DNA from: Fodinibius sp. Rm-B-1B1-1
Lineage (GTDB): Bacteria > Bacteroidota > Rhodothermia > Balneolales > Balneolaceae
Length of the DNA stretch: 64,000 nucleotides
Direction of reading: 5' to 3'
NCBI RefSeq assembly: GCF_038594945.1
Contig: NZ_JBCFYD010000001.1
Coordinates: 62,001 to 126,000, forward strand
Position numbers and translations under genes: made by a program. The number at the start of each line of letters is the position of its first letter. The first letter of the stretch is position 1. A model generated the notes under the pieces. It was not told the DNA's origin and ran no database searches. It worked only from the letters and a program-made list of their open reading frames with translations. Of the stretch, positions 27,572 to 40,497 are shown in pieces.

Positions 27572-29068
27572 TTGGCATTTTTTCAATCGCGTTTCTTTAT
27601 CATAACTATTCTTTTATTAGGATTATTTCCTTCCCTGCTGTATGCACAACAGCAGGTAGGCGTTCATTGGGATATGCCTACCAATTCCCAAACGACCCAA
27701 AAGCAGCTCGAACAATTTGATCAGCTGGGAATCACCATTATTGAAGTTAACCAGCTCCCTCAAAAAGATACCTGGACGTTAATCGATAGCTTAGGATTTC
27801 AAGTGTATGGCAATTTGGGAATCGACTTTCCTATATCCGATACCTTTGCTAATCCCGACTCCACACTTATTCAAAACATTGAACGTAAAAGTAATAGCTT
27901 CCTTTCTCAATCATCCGTCCGGGCCATTGGGATATTTAATTTTGGTAATATTTACAATCCCACTTTCTGGCAAGCAATTGATCCTATTGTTAGTCAGCTA
28001 AAACAAGTGGATCGTATTACGCTATACCAAAAAAGCTTATCTTACGATACTCCATCAGCCCTTCCCTCTGTTATTAGCGTTCCTGTAACATCGTCAAATT
28101 GGAATTCCCTCGCATTCAAAACAACAAATGCACAAGCGTATTTATATAATCCTGCAAGTGAATTACACTCCTTGTTAACTCCCTTTAAAAGATTCCTTGA
28201 GAGCATCGATAAACCACAAGCCAAGAATACTCCCATTATTGTAGAGTCCGAGTGGTTATTTTCAACGTTGGAAAAATACCCTCAATTTTCAGAGATACTG
28301 AAAAGTATTACTACCGATCAAGACCCAGCCTTTCCACTGCCTCAGGAAGAAGTGCCAGTGCCATCCAATAATGTATTCCCAATCATTATGCTATTTATCA
28401 TATGGCTAACCATCGGCTTACACTACAACATGAGTCCCTTATACCGCAAATCACTATTCCGATATTTTACCGCCCACAAATTTTTTATTAATGATATTTT
28501 TAAGCGGCTCATACGCTCTCCCTTTCCCTCCGTCATTATTCTCATCCAAAATGCACTACTAATAGCATTATCGGCCTATTCACTTTTCATTAACCTATTT
28601 GGGCCAGTTGGACAACACGCCTTTTTCTATCATTTTTCTACCCTTTCAACTTTCGGGGATGGCCCCCTTTCCATTTTTCTGTGGACCTTAGCAATCATAC
28701 TTTTGTTTTCTTTGTTGGAAATCATTTGGCTTTTTGTCACACATAAACGCATAAATTCGCTCACACAAATAGCAACAATATTTAGCTGGCCCTTACAGAT
28801 AAACCTCCTCTTTTGTACTATTGTAATCACCTTTTTCACAACCACAAGTACTTTTACCCCTATTCTTTTCACCTCTCTTGCTCTGATTCTTTTTATAGCC
28901 AGCTATATTTTTACAGCCATCGACCTAAGTCGTTTTTCACATTCGAAACTTTTCTATCACCTAAAAACGAGTATTCCCTACAGTCTTGCCATACTGGCTT
29001 TTTTGGGATGGGTAATCAACCAAGAACAGTGGAAAGAAGTTATAAAGCTGGCACTCAACCTTACATAA
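27572..29068 (+). CDS. Membrane protein with N-terminal periplasmic TIM-barrel-like domain
   Basis: The start is TTG at 27572, giving a signal peptide (FFIITILLLGLFPSLLYAQQ). An extracytoplasmic domain of roughly 240 residues follows, with repeated 'GITIIEVN', 'VYGNLGIDFP' and 'AIGIFNFGNI' strands. These suggest a TIM-barrel or glycosidase-like fold, but I cannot assign a family or catalytic residues. The C-terminal half has about six hydrophobic segments. It is 14 bp after the Lrp-type gene and overlaps rpoN's 3' end by 8 bp on the other strand. No name can be given. Confidence 0.6.
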   Translation: MAFFQSRFFIITILLLGLFPSLLYAQQQVGVHWDMPTNSQTTQKQLEQFDQLGITIIEVNQLPQKDTWTLIDSLGFQVYGNLGIDFPISDTFANPDSTLIQNIERKSNSFLSQSSVRAIGIFNFGNIYNPTFWQAIDPIVSQLKQVDRITLYQKSLSYDTPSALPSVISVPVTSSNWNSLAFKTTNAQAYLYNPASELHSLLTPFKRFLESIDKPQAKNTPIIVESEWLFSTLEKYPQFSEILKSITTDQDPAFPLPQEEVPVPSNNVFPIIMLFIIWLTIGLHYNMSPLYRKSLFRYFTAHKFFINDIFKRLIRSPFPSVIILIQNALLIALSAYSLFINLFGPVGQHAFFYHFSTLSTFGDGPLSIFLWTLAIILLFSLLEIIWLFVTHKRINSLTQIATIFSWPLQINLLFCTIVITFFTTTSTFTPILFTSLALILFIASYIFTAIDLSRFSHSKLFYHLKTSIPYSLAILAFLGWVINQEQWKEVIKLALNLT

Positions 29069-30578
29069 TTTCTTTGCGAAGTCGAGCAACAGGAATATTC
29101 AGCTTTTTACGATATTTACTCACCGTCCGACGGGCCACCTTATAACCGCGATCTTTTAGCTTTTTTACAATAGCCTGATCGCTAAGCGGTTTCTGTTTAT
29201 TTTCATTATCAACAATTTCTTGCACAGCATTTTTTACTTCTGTACTCGAAACCTCTTCGCCGTCTTCAGTTTCAATACCCTCGCTAAAAAAGTATTTCAG
29301 CTCAAAAACCCCAAAATGCGTTTGCACATATTTACCATTTACCACACGAGAAATAGTTGAAATATCGAGATTTACACGCTCGGCAATATCTTTTAAGATC
29401 ATCGGCTTAAGCCCTTCACCGTGCTTAAAGAAATCTTTCTGCAGGGCCACAATCGTTTTCATCGTATTCATCAGCGTATTTTGCCGCTGACGAATGGAAT
29501 CAATAAACCACTGGGCCGACTCTATTTTATTTTTGATAAAGTTCTTAGTTTCCTTCGTCTGCTTACTTTTCTTTTTCTTCTTTTTCAGATCATCCCACAT
29601 CTCTTTATAACGTGGTGAAATTCGCAGCGGGGGCACATTTCCGTTATTCAACGTAATAACAAAATCTCCTTCTTCTTCTCCATCCACATCTCCCTTTTCT
29701 GCAGGTTGATAATAAACCTCAAAATCAGGTTCAATATAATTGGAGGTATCATCTACAGCCGTCCCTACCGCACCGGGTTTAGGGTCAAGACCAGTGATAC
29801 AGTCAAAAGCCATTTTGAGCTCTTCGTCATTGACGTCCAGCTTTTTCTTAAGTTTCTTAAAATGCTTTTTCTCAAATAGGTCCCAATGGTCACGTAACAT
29901 CTTGATAGCATCATCACGCCCTGCTTCGTCATCCATTAATTCCAGCTGAATCAACAGGCAATCCCGCAAATCGCGCGAAGCTATCCCCAGCGGATCTAAC
30001 TGCTGAATTTCTTTTCGGACTTTTTCGACTTCCTCTTCATTGGTAAGGGTTCCATGATTAAAAGCAATATTATCGACCACGGCTTCAATTTCGCGACGAA
30101 AATATCCATCCTGATCCAGCGAACCCAACACTTGATCAGCTATAAGCTTTTGCTCCTCCGTAAAATCGAGCAAACTTACTTGCTGTTCAAGCTCTTCAAG
30201 CAACGACTCGTGATAAGGATTGGGCAAGTCGCGCCAACTGTCGTTTCCTCCGCCCCCGGAATAACTTGAACCACGACTATAATTTTCGCCATCATACTCT
30301 GTATTTTGCATAAACTCATCCCAGTCGATCTCTTCATTTTGATCCACGGGATCCAGCTCATCATCATTTTTCTGCTCTTCCCACTCCGATTCCACCTCAT
30401 CAAAAGTATCCTCGGGCTGCCCCTCTTCAAGCACCGGGTTTTCCTCCAGCTCCTCCTTGATACGCTGCTCTAACGCTATCGTAGGCAGCTGCAACAGTTT
30501 AATATACTGTATCTGCTGGGGGGACAGTCGCTGCTGCTGCGACTGCTTTTGATTCATTTGCTGGCCGGTTTTAATCAT
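29061..30578 (-). CDS. rpoN: RNA polymerase sigma-54 factor
   Basis: The 505-residue protein contains Region I (LSPQQIQYIKLLQLPTIALE), which contacts bacterial enhancer-binding proteins, a very acidic linker rich in Asp and Glu, and a core-binding domain. The C-terminal RpoN box ARRTVSKYRKKL lies near residues 482 to 493 and recognises -24 promoter elements. Sigma-54 needs an AAA+ activator, and none is coded in the window. It overlaps the upstream DUF3109 gene by 4 bp, so the two are translationally coupled. Confidence 0.95.
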   Translation of the reverse strand: MIKTGQQMNQKQSQQQRLSPQQIQYIKLLQLPTIALEQRIKEELEENPVLEEGQPEDTFDEVESEWEEQKNDDELDPVDQNEEIDWDEFMQNTEYDGENYSRGSSYSGGGGNDSWRDLPNPYHESLLEELEQQVSLLDFTEEQKLIADQVLGSLDQDGYFRREIEAVVDNIAFNHGTLTNEEEVEKVRKEIQQLDPLGIASRDLRDCLLIQLELMDDEAGRDDAIKMLRDHWDLFEKKHFKKLKKKLDVNDEELKMAFDCITGLDPKPGAVGTAVDDTSNYIEPDFEVYYQPAEKGDVDGEEEGDFVITLNNGNVPPLRISPRYKEMWDDLKKKKKKSKQTKETKNFIKNKIESAQWFIDSIRQRQNTLMNTMKTIVALQKDFFKHGEGLKPMILKDIAERVNLDISTISRVVNGKYVQTHFGVFELKYFFSEGIETEDGEEVSSTEVKNAVQEIVDNENKQKPLSDQAIVKKLKDRGYKVARRTVSKYRKKLNIPVARLRKEIM

Positions 30579-31168
30579 AATGTGACGGCCTCATTTGATT
30601 TCATTCGCATTTCCTTACAAGTTTCCTGAAATTTTTCATACCACTGCTTTCCAAAACGACGAATCAGCGGTTCTTTTAAAAAGTCAGACAAATAGATCAC
30701 TTCTTCTTTTCCTTTACTGCAAGCTGCTGCACACAACTTGGGAATATATTCAAAATTAGCATACGTAATATTTCCAACTTTATTAAGCCGAAGTGGGTAT
30801 AAATGACAACTCATCGGTTTTTCCCATTCCAGCTTATCATCTAAGTATGCTTTCTGGATAGCACAGTACGCTACACCATCTTTACTGTATGATACAAATA
30901 TACACTCCGCATTATCACGACAACTTAACTCCAGACCGTCTCGCGATTTCTGAACAATTCCCCACTTTTCAACTGTTTGTCGGGCTTCTGGATGCAAATC
31001 ATCCTTCAAAAGTGCATAAGCTTCTTCCAGCTTAGGCACCTCCTTTTCTGTTACCGGTGCCCCCGCATCACCCACCACGCAGCATGCTCCCTTGCATTTA
31101 GGCAAATCGCAAGCAAACTGCGCCGTGGCAATATCATCAGACAATATGGTATCTTCTACTCTAAACAT
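30575..31168 (-). CDS. DUF3109 family cysteine-rich protein
   Basis: The 197-residue protein begins with a conserved cluster C-D-L-P-K-C-K-G-A-C-C near residues 19 to 29. Further cysteines follow in CRDNAECIF, YCAIQKAY, MSCHLYPLRL and LCAAACSKG. The pattern is that of DUF3109, a Bacteroidota family related to Fe-S or zinc-binding YkgJ-type proteins. A metal cluster is likely, and its redox or structural role is unknown. Its stop overlaps the rpoN start by 4 bp. Confidence 0.85.
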   Translation of the reverse strand: MFRVEDTILSDDIATAQFACDLPKCKGACCVVGDAGAPVTEKEVPKLEEAYALLKDDLHPEARQTVEKWGIVQKSRDGLELSCRDNAECIFVSYSKDGVAYCAIQKAYLDDKLEWEKPMSCHLYPLRLNKVGNITYANFEYIPKLCAAACSKGKEEVIYLSDFLKEPLIRRFGKQWYEKFQETCKEMRMKSNEAVTL

Positions 31169-31232
31169 TTGAAAATAAAATAGCCTTTCTGACGGCTAAT
31201 TTAAAAAGAGAAGAATAACAACAAACAGGGAA

Positions 31233-35552
<4,320 letters not shown>

Positions 35553-35646
35553 AGCAAGGGTCTTTAATAAAACGAATGGCGCTCCAAAATATCGGAGTGC
35601 CATTCTAAAAGTTCGAATAAAAGCTTTTATGTAGCTTAACGCTGAT

Positions 35647-36498
35647 TTACTCTTCGTACTTGTGAAGTAAAATTTTAATCAGATTGGAAAGCTTTTCTTT
35701 GAGTTGTGGACGAGGGGTTATAAAATCCAAAAATCCATGCTCAAGTAGATACTCTGATCGCTGGAATCCTTCTGGTAAATCACGGCCAATGGTCTGACGT
35801 ATTACCCGCGGTCCGGCAAAGCCGATAAGCGCTTCTGGTTCGGCAATATTGAAATCGCCCAGCATCGCAAAACTTGCCGTAACACCACCCGTAGTCGGAT
35901 TCGTCATAAGTGAGATGTAAGGCACGCCAGATTCTTCCAGTTGTGCCAATTTAGCCGATGTTTTAGCCATCTGCATGAGGCTTAAAACACTTTCCATCAT
36001 TCGTGCACCACCCGACTGCGAAATAATAATCAGTGGCTTTTCATTTTCACGAGCATGATCGATAGCCATACCAATACGTTCTCCTACGACCGATCCCATA
36101 CTTCCGCCGATAAAACTGAAATCCATGCAGGTGATAACAACATCGAGATCGTTCATCTTTCCAATCCCAACACGCACAGCATCCGTTTTACCGGTTTTCT
36201 CCTGATATTCATCAAGGCGATCGCTGTATTTTTTACGATCTTCAAAATCAAGCGGGTCGGTGGGTTGAATATCCTGACCAATTTCCTCAAACTCTCCGTC
36301 ATCAAACAGAAATGAGAAATACTCGTCGCTGCCAACACGGAAATGATATCCGCTCAGCGGATCCACCCAGAAGTTATCTTCGAGCTCGCGGCGGTGGACC
36401 GTCTCACCGGTTTTGGGGACTTTTACCCAAACACCTTCCGGCATCTCTTTACGCTGATCGGTTTGTATGTTCTTATCCTTACGTTTAAACCAAGCCAT
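35647..36498 (-). CDS. accD: Acetyl-CoA carboxylase carboxyltransferase beta subunit, without the Zn ribbon
   Basis: The 283-residue protein is AccD by its carboxyltransferase core (PLIIISQSGGARMMES, ISLMTNPTTGGVTASFAMLGD, GFAGPRVIRQTIG). It transfers carboxyl from carboxybiotin to acetyl-CoA together with AccA, the committed step in fatty acid synthesis. The usual N-terminal four-cysteine zinc ribbon is present as a fold (PEGVWVKVPKTGETVHRREL, then a DPLSGYHFRV segment), but all four Cys are gone. The DNA confirms V and P/D residues at those sites. The zinc ribbon has been linked to mRNA or DNA binding in E. coli, so that function is probably absent here. Confidence 0.92.
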   Translation of the reverse strand: MAWFKRKDKNIQTDQRKEMPEGVWVKVPKTGETVHRRELEDNFWVDPLSGYHFRVGSDEYFSFLFDDGEFEEIGQDIQPTDPLDFEDRKKYSDRLDEYQEKTGKTDAVRVGIGKMNDLDVVITCMDFSFIGGSMGSVVGERIGMAIDHARENEKPLIIISQSGGARMMESVLSLMQMAKTSAKLAQLEESGVPYISLMTNPTTGGVTASFAMLGDFNIAEPEALIGFAGPRVIRQTIGRDLPEGFQRSEYLLEHGFLDFITPRPQLKEKLSNLIKILLHKYEE

Positions 36499-36590
36499 GT
36501 ATGTCCTAATTTCATTTTAAATGATTCACAAAAATAATGATTCTGGATCGAAGCTAAAATCTTTTATTTGTGTAGCTTTTTTGCCTGCAA

Positions 36591-36634
36591 CTTATGCGTT
36601 CCGCAGCAAAGCTACGGAACGAGATGTATAAGCT
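36591..36634. repeat. REP-like palindrome, copy A (CTTATGCGTTCCGCAGC)
   Basis: GTTCCGCAGC and GCTACGGAAC pair with one mismatch around AAA, in the 144-bp gap between accD and the M14 gene. A nearly identical copy is at 39428-39460 and a shortened one near 49127. The conserved outer motif is ATGCGTTCCG on the left and GGAACGAGAT on the right. Such elements are typical mobile intergenic palindromes without coding capacity. Confidence 0.75.
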
Positions 36635-36642
36635 TCCCAATA

Positions 36643-39243
36643 TCACAAACTCAGGTTCTGACCAAAGAAAATAGCATTCAAAAACAGTCGGCTGGTTGTG
36701 TGCCAGTAGCTGCGGAAGTTGGGATCATCCGCAAATAAAATCACATTACCATTCCCTTCACTTCGAGCCACAACAGCCGAGGTGCCTCGTACCTTGTCTA
36801 AATTCTTATCGTTAATGTGTCCGCCCACAAACGGTTCGTTTGTGTACTGAGCAACGGTAGCATAGGGGTTCTCACTCTGGTCCAAAAACAAACTGCTATT
36901 TTTAATAAATAACTGCCGTCGATCTGGAGTCCCAAAAGCAATAGGGTTAGACGGATCGATGTCCGCTTCTAAAATGGTACCCGGAATCGTATCTGCTCTC
37001 CAGCGATCGGCCTGCTCTTCGTAATTATACCGTTTTTTTGATTCAGCCGTATCTTCAAACGTTTTGATCAAATCTTCGCTAACAAGCTCCTTCTCAATTG
37101 CCCACCGAGAAGCATCCTCATTCGTAATGAGCACCCCGCCAGAACGCACCCATCGTCTTACCTTTTTGACTGTCGACTTCTTCCACTTGCTGTAATTTCC
37201 ATCAACCAATATAATCGTATTATATCGTTGAAGATCAGTACTTGGGAATTGTCGACTACGGATTTTTGTGACATCCATCCCCACATGCATGTTGAGCAAA
37301 AACCACGCTTCCCCAACCTCATAACTGCTGGTGCCTTCGCCTACGACCATTGCAACTTCAGGTTTGTCAATGGGACGAACATTGGTACTGCCCAGGTCAA
37401 TTCCTGAAGGGGTCATACCGGTATCTACGGAATAAAATGTGACGTTGTGCGCCTTGGCTACCGATCGCAATTTCTGGTAGAGTTCAGAAGGTTTCATGCC
37501 CTGCTCCTGAACTGAAATCACAATAGTGCCATAGCCAAATTCTTCTCCATGATTTGCAGCAACATTAGCTGTAAAAGGCTTATGCGCTACGCGAACTGTA
37601 AAATCTGAATCCAATAAATCATACAAGGCTGGCGATGCGTTATAGTCCGACCATTTCAGTAGGTAAGCATACTCCGAGGCGCCTCCTTTTACCGTTCCGC
37701 TGCGTTCGGGAAGCTCAGTAACCTGTGCTCCCTGAGCGTTACTGTAGTTTGATTCCAATTCTTCATACTCGATGCCGTATCCATGTGCCAGCGACCACCC
37801 TGTTATGTCATAAAATACGCTGTCGGGAAATGAGGTATTGGCTTCAAAAATATCATGAATTACCCGGTAGTGGATCTGGTCCGTTGGAACCATATAACTA
37901 CTTCCGGCTTCAAAGGTTTTCCCATTTTGTTCGATATCAGAATCTATCTCAAACACATCGAGGCGATGTGTTAACAATAAATCTAAAAACTTATGGGTCA
38001 GCGACAGGTTGTCGTCATCCCCAAAAATATACGCCTCGGTCGGCTGGTCCTGCCCCATTTCACGGGCCGACTGGTAAAAGTCTTTCTGATACTCAAAGAG
38101 TTTCTGCTTTTCATTCACCGCTGCACGAACGGTAGCAATACCAGTGTGTAGATGTTTGAGAATCGTCGACCGAAAGGTGACTTCTCCGGCATTGCTCTCC
38201 TGCACCAACCCGCGGGAACTGCCCACTTCAAAAGTGACGCCCACGCCCCCTTGAATATCAGGATATGTTGATCCATAAATAGGCGAAATATTATCGAAAA
38301 TTTCTTTGGTCCAATAGAGTGATCCAAGATTATCGAGAGCTTCGGTTTGATACTCTGCAAGCAACGGATTCATCACCTCATAATGATATTCAGGAATAAT
38401 CGGGTTCCAGGTTCGAACCGGCTGAGTTGGTTCCAAATAATAGGTGCTGTTGGTACCCATTTCGTGAAAATCGATCTGTACGTTGGGATACCACCGGTGA
38501 TAAAAATCGACCCGATTTTCGCTCTCTTGCTGCGTTACCGCAAACCAGTCTCGATTCAAATCATGCAAAAAGTGATTTGTTCGTCCCCGCGGCCACGCTT
38601 GATTATGTTCGGCATCAACCGGATCTGCAACCGCCGGAAACGATTTATAACTATTATGCCAGTGTGCAGCACGATCACGCCCATCGGGATTTTGAGCGGG
38701 ATCAATATGAATAACAGACTCATCCAAAAATTCTTGGGTCTCATCGCTTTCATTGGCAATCAGGTAATAGGCTGTAAGCATCGCAGCCTCTCCGCTGGAA
38801 GTTTCATCTCCGTGCACACTATAATTCAATGCCACAATGGATTTACCTTCTGAAGGATCCAATACCGGCTCCTCGGGATCGAGCAACGTCAAGTGCTGTT
38901 GACGAATATCTTCAATGTTCGAATGGTTTTCTGGAGAACTTATAGTCAGAACTACCTGTGGACGTTTTTCATAGGTTTCCCCAATAACCTGAAAGCTGGC
39001 TTTATCTGAATGTTCAGCCAACTCTTTAAAATACGCTACGATACGATCGTGTCGGGTATAATGGGTGCCAATATCATAACCCAAAAACTGCTTCGGTGAT
39101 GGAATCTCCTTATCCAGCTCCGTCTCATCCATTTCCGGGAAATAATAATCATTCTGTGCCAATACCCCGGTGGGTAGGCCAACACTCACCGCAACGATTA
39201 AAATTGCAACGGCCTTTCCTAAATTTTTCATACGTACATTCAT
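36643..39243 (-). CDS. M14-family zinc carboxypeptidase, secreted
   Basis: The 866-residue protein has a signal peptide (from M1 or M5, GKAVAILIVAVSVGLPTGVLA). The M14 zinc motif is HGDE at H144 and E147, the distal His follows in IDFHEMGTN near residue 255, and the catalytic Glu lies in VTFEVGSSRG. The rest is a long C-terminal region that may hold a glutamine amidotransferase-like or Ig-like portion. It is likely a secreted or outer-membrane-associated metallopeptidase of the M14_14-like group common in Bacteroidota. Nothing indicates its exact substrate. Confidence 0.85.
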   Translation of the reverse strand: MNVRMKNLGKAVAILIVAVSVGLPTGVLAQNDYYFPEMDETELDKEIPSPKQFLGYDIGTHYTRHDRIVAYFKELAEHSDKASFQVIGETYEKRPQVVLTISSPENHSNIEDIRQQHLTLLDPEEPVLDPSEGKSIVALNYSVHGDETSSGEAAMLTAYYLIANESDETQEFLDESVIHIDPAQNPDGRDRAAHWHNSYKSFPAVADPVDAEHNQAWPRGRTNHFLHDLNRDWFAVTQQESENRVDFYHRWYPNVQIDFHEMGTNSTYYLEPTQPVRTWNPIIPEYHYEVMNPLLAEYQTEALDNLGSLYWTKEIFDNISPIYGSTYPDIQGGVGVTFEVGSSRGLVQESNAGEVTFRSTILKHLHTGIATVRAAVNEKQKLFEYQKDFYQSAREMGQDQPTEAYIFGDDDNLSLTHKFLDLLLTHRLDVFEIDSDIEQNGKTFEAGSSYMVPTDQIHYRVIHDIFEANTSFPDSVFYDITGWSLAHGYGIEYEELESNYSNAQGAQVTELPERSGTVKGGASEYAYLLKWSDYNASPALYDLLDSDFTVRVAHKPFTANVAANHGEEFGYGTIVISVQEQGMKPSELYQKLRSVAKAHNVTFYSVDTGMTPSGIDLGSTNVRPIDKPEVAMVVGEGTSSYEVGEAWFLLNMHVGMDVTKIRSRQFPSTDLQRYNTIILVDGNYSKWKKSTVKKVRRWVRSGGVLITNEDASRWAIEKELVSEDLIKTFEDTAESKKRYNYEEQADRWRADTIPGTILEADIDPSNPIAFGTPDRRQLFIKNSSLFLDQSENPYATVAQYTNEPFVGGHINDKNLDKVRGTSAVVARSEGNGNVILFADDPNFRSYWHTTSRLFLNAIFFGQNLSL

Positions 39244-39427
39244 TATGGTATTCCCCTATTTTTCTGATCCGCTTTGCTTGTATTTCCTATTGTAGATTAT
39301 AAAACGTTTATCAAATTCTTATCTAAGGTCACTGATGTGCCAACCTATATCAAGTTGATTTACATTTTTTGAGACTCCATTTTCATTTACTCCTGACAAG
39401 GCTGAATGAGCCTGTCCAAACAATTGC

Positions 39428-39460
39428 CTTATGCGTTCCGCAGCAGAGCTACGGAACGAG
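39428..39460. repeat. REP-like palindrome, copy B
   Basis: CTTATGCGTTCCGCAGC-AG-AGCTACGGAACGAG matches copy A (36591-36634) in its core except A to G in the loop. The palindromic stem is intact with one mismatch. The matching stretch ends after ACGGAACGAGAT. Confidence 0.75.
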
Positions 39461-39767
39461 ATATTGGGCTTAGTACTCTATGGATGATCATTAGCTTTTA
39501 AAACCGTTCATTTCGTCCAAATACTGGATTTCCAGTCGGACGAATACAATGACCACATATTATTTGATGCGAGGCAACCGATTCATTTCGTAACAACTTT
39601 ACGGTTTTAACACGGCCTAAGAATTTTGTGCAGAGGCCAAAAATACAGTTATGCATTTTATACCGACAAGTAATCTAAATAAATTTCCATTAGTACACGG
39701 ATCATTAAAATACATGTATTTTGCAGGCCGAAGCCGAACTCAAAATTCTTCAACCTTGATCTTTTCA

Positions 39768-39793
39768 TCACTTTTGTATCAAGCCAAAAGTGA
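39768..39793. repeat. Inverted repeat at the tsaB 3' end
   Basis: TCACTTTTG and CAAAAGTGA form a perfect 9-bp stem around TATCAAGC, 11 bp downstream of the tsaB stop (minus strand). It may double as a terminator or mRNA end for tsaB. The same architecture (CCTTTTG, TGTCAAGA, CAAAAGG) occurs at 46244-46265. Confidence 0.6.
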
Positions 39794-39803
39794 TACCACC
39801 ATA

Positions 39804-40463
39804 CTACCCCACTTGGTTTGAGGTATAATATTTAGGCTCGAAAGACTCCGGATCTTCTTCCTGATAAAAATTATCAAGACCAGCTTGATACAAGGCAATA
39901 AGCGACTCCGCTGTAATCGCTGATTTATTAAATGTCTGGGCTTTACTAAGGGCATCCTCCGAAATACGATTAAGCCCTGTCCCAATGACCACATCCCCCG
40001 ACTGTAACATTTTTTCAAATGCTTTGATCGGTAACACTTCCACCTCATCATCCGTTGTTAAAACATCACCCTGAAAACGAAACTGCTGATGATACACGTG
40101 TACGCGCCGGGCATCAATGATACTATGGATTGTTTGAGCTTTCGGATATTGTTGACGAGCCTGCATCGCAAAAGAGGCAAGTGTATTCATCCCAATTAAT
40201 GGAACGCTATGCTGAAATAGCAGTCCTTTCACTGCACTGGCACTAATCCGCAAGCCCGTATACGACCCCGGCCCCTCACTGACAAGCACCGCATCCAAAT
40301 CGCCAATCGAAAACCCATGTTCCTTTTGGAGAGATTCGACAAACAGGAAAAGCTGCTCAGAATGCGATCCTCGCTGTTCCGTTCGCCGTTCATGAACGCC
40401 TCCGTGCTCATCACAAAAAGCCACCGAGCAAACATTTGTTGCTGTTTCTAAAGCAAGTATCAT
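39804..40463 (-). CDS. tsaB: tRNA threonylcarbamoyladenosine biosynthesis protein TsaB
   Basis: The 219-residue protein belongs to the ASKHA-fold TsaB family, with MILALETATNVCSVAF, SEGPGSYTGLRI and GMNTLASFA segments. TsaB forms a complex with TsaD and TsaE to install t6A at position 37 of ANN-decoding tRNAs. Length is normal. It is followed by a DUF3857 gene upstream with a 34-bp gap on the same strand, but no t6A partner is in the window. Confidence 0.92.
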   Translation of the reverse strand: MILALETATNVCSVAFCDEHGGVHERRTEQRGSHSEQLFLFVESLQKEHGFSIGDLDAVLVSEGPGSYTGLRISASAVKGLLFQHSVPLIGMNTLASFAMQARQQYPKAQTIHSIIDARRVHVYHQQFRFQGDVLTTDDEVEVLPIKAFEKMLQSGDVVIGTGLNRISEDALSKAQTFNKSAITAESLIALYQAGLDNFYQEEDPESFEPKYYTSNQVG

Positions 40464-40497
40464 AATAGGGTTTAAAAATTAGATGCTAAGAAATACG

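Larger units (their letters stand above)
39244..39803. other. Intergenic region with repeats, no gene
   Basis: No reading frame with coding character is seen in these 560 bp. It contains REP-like copy B (39428-39460), a nested hairpin (39514-39542, arms CGTCC/GGACG and CTGGA/TCCAG), the 15-mer TTTACGGTTTTAACA (39598-39612), and a perfect 9-bp inverted repeat with loop TATCAAGC (39768-39793) just after tsaB. The last two elements recur together at 46226-46265. Confidence 0.7.
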
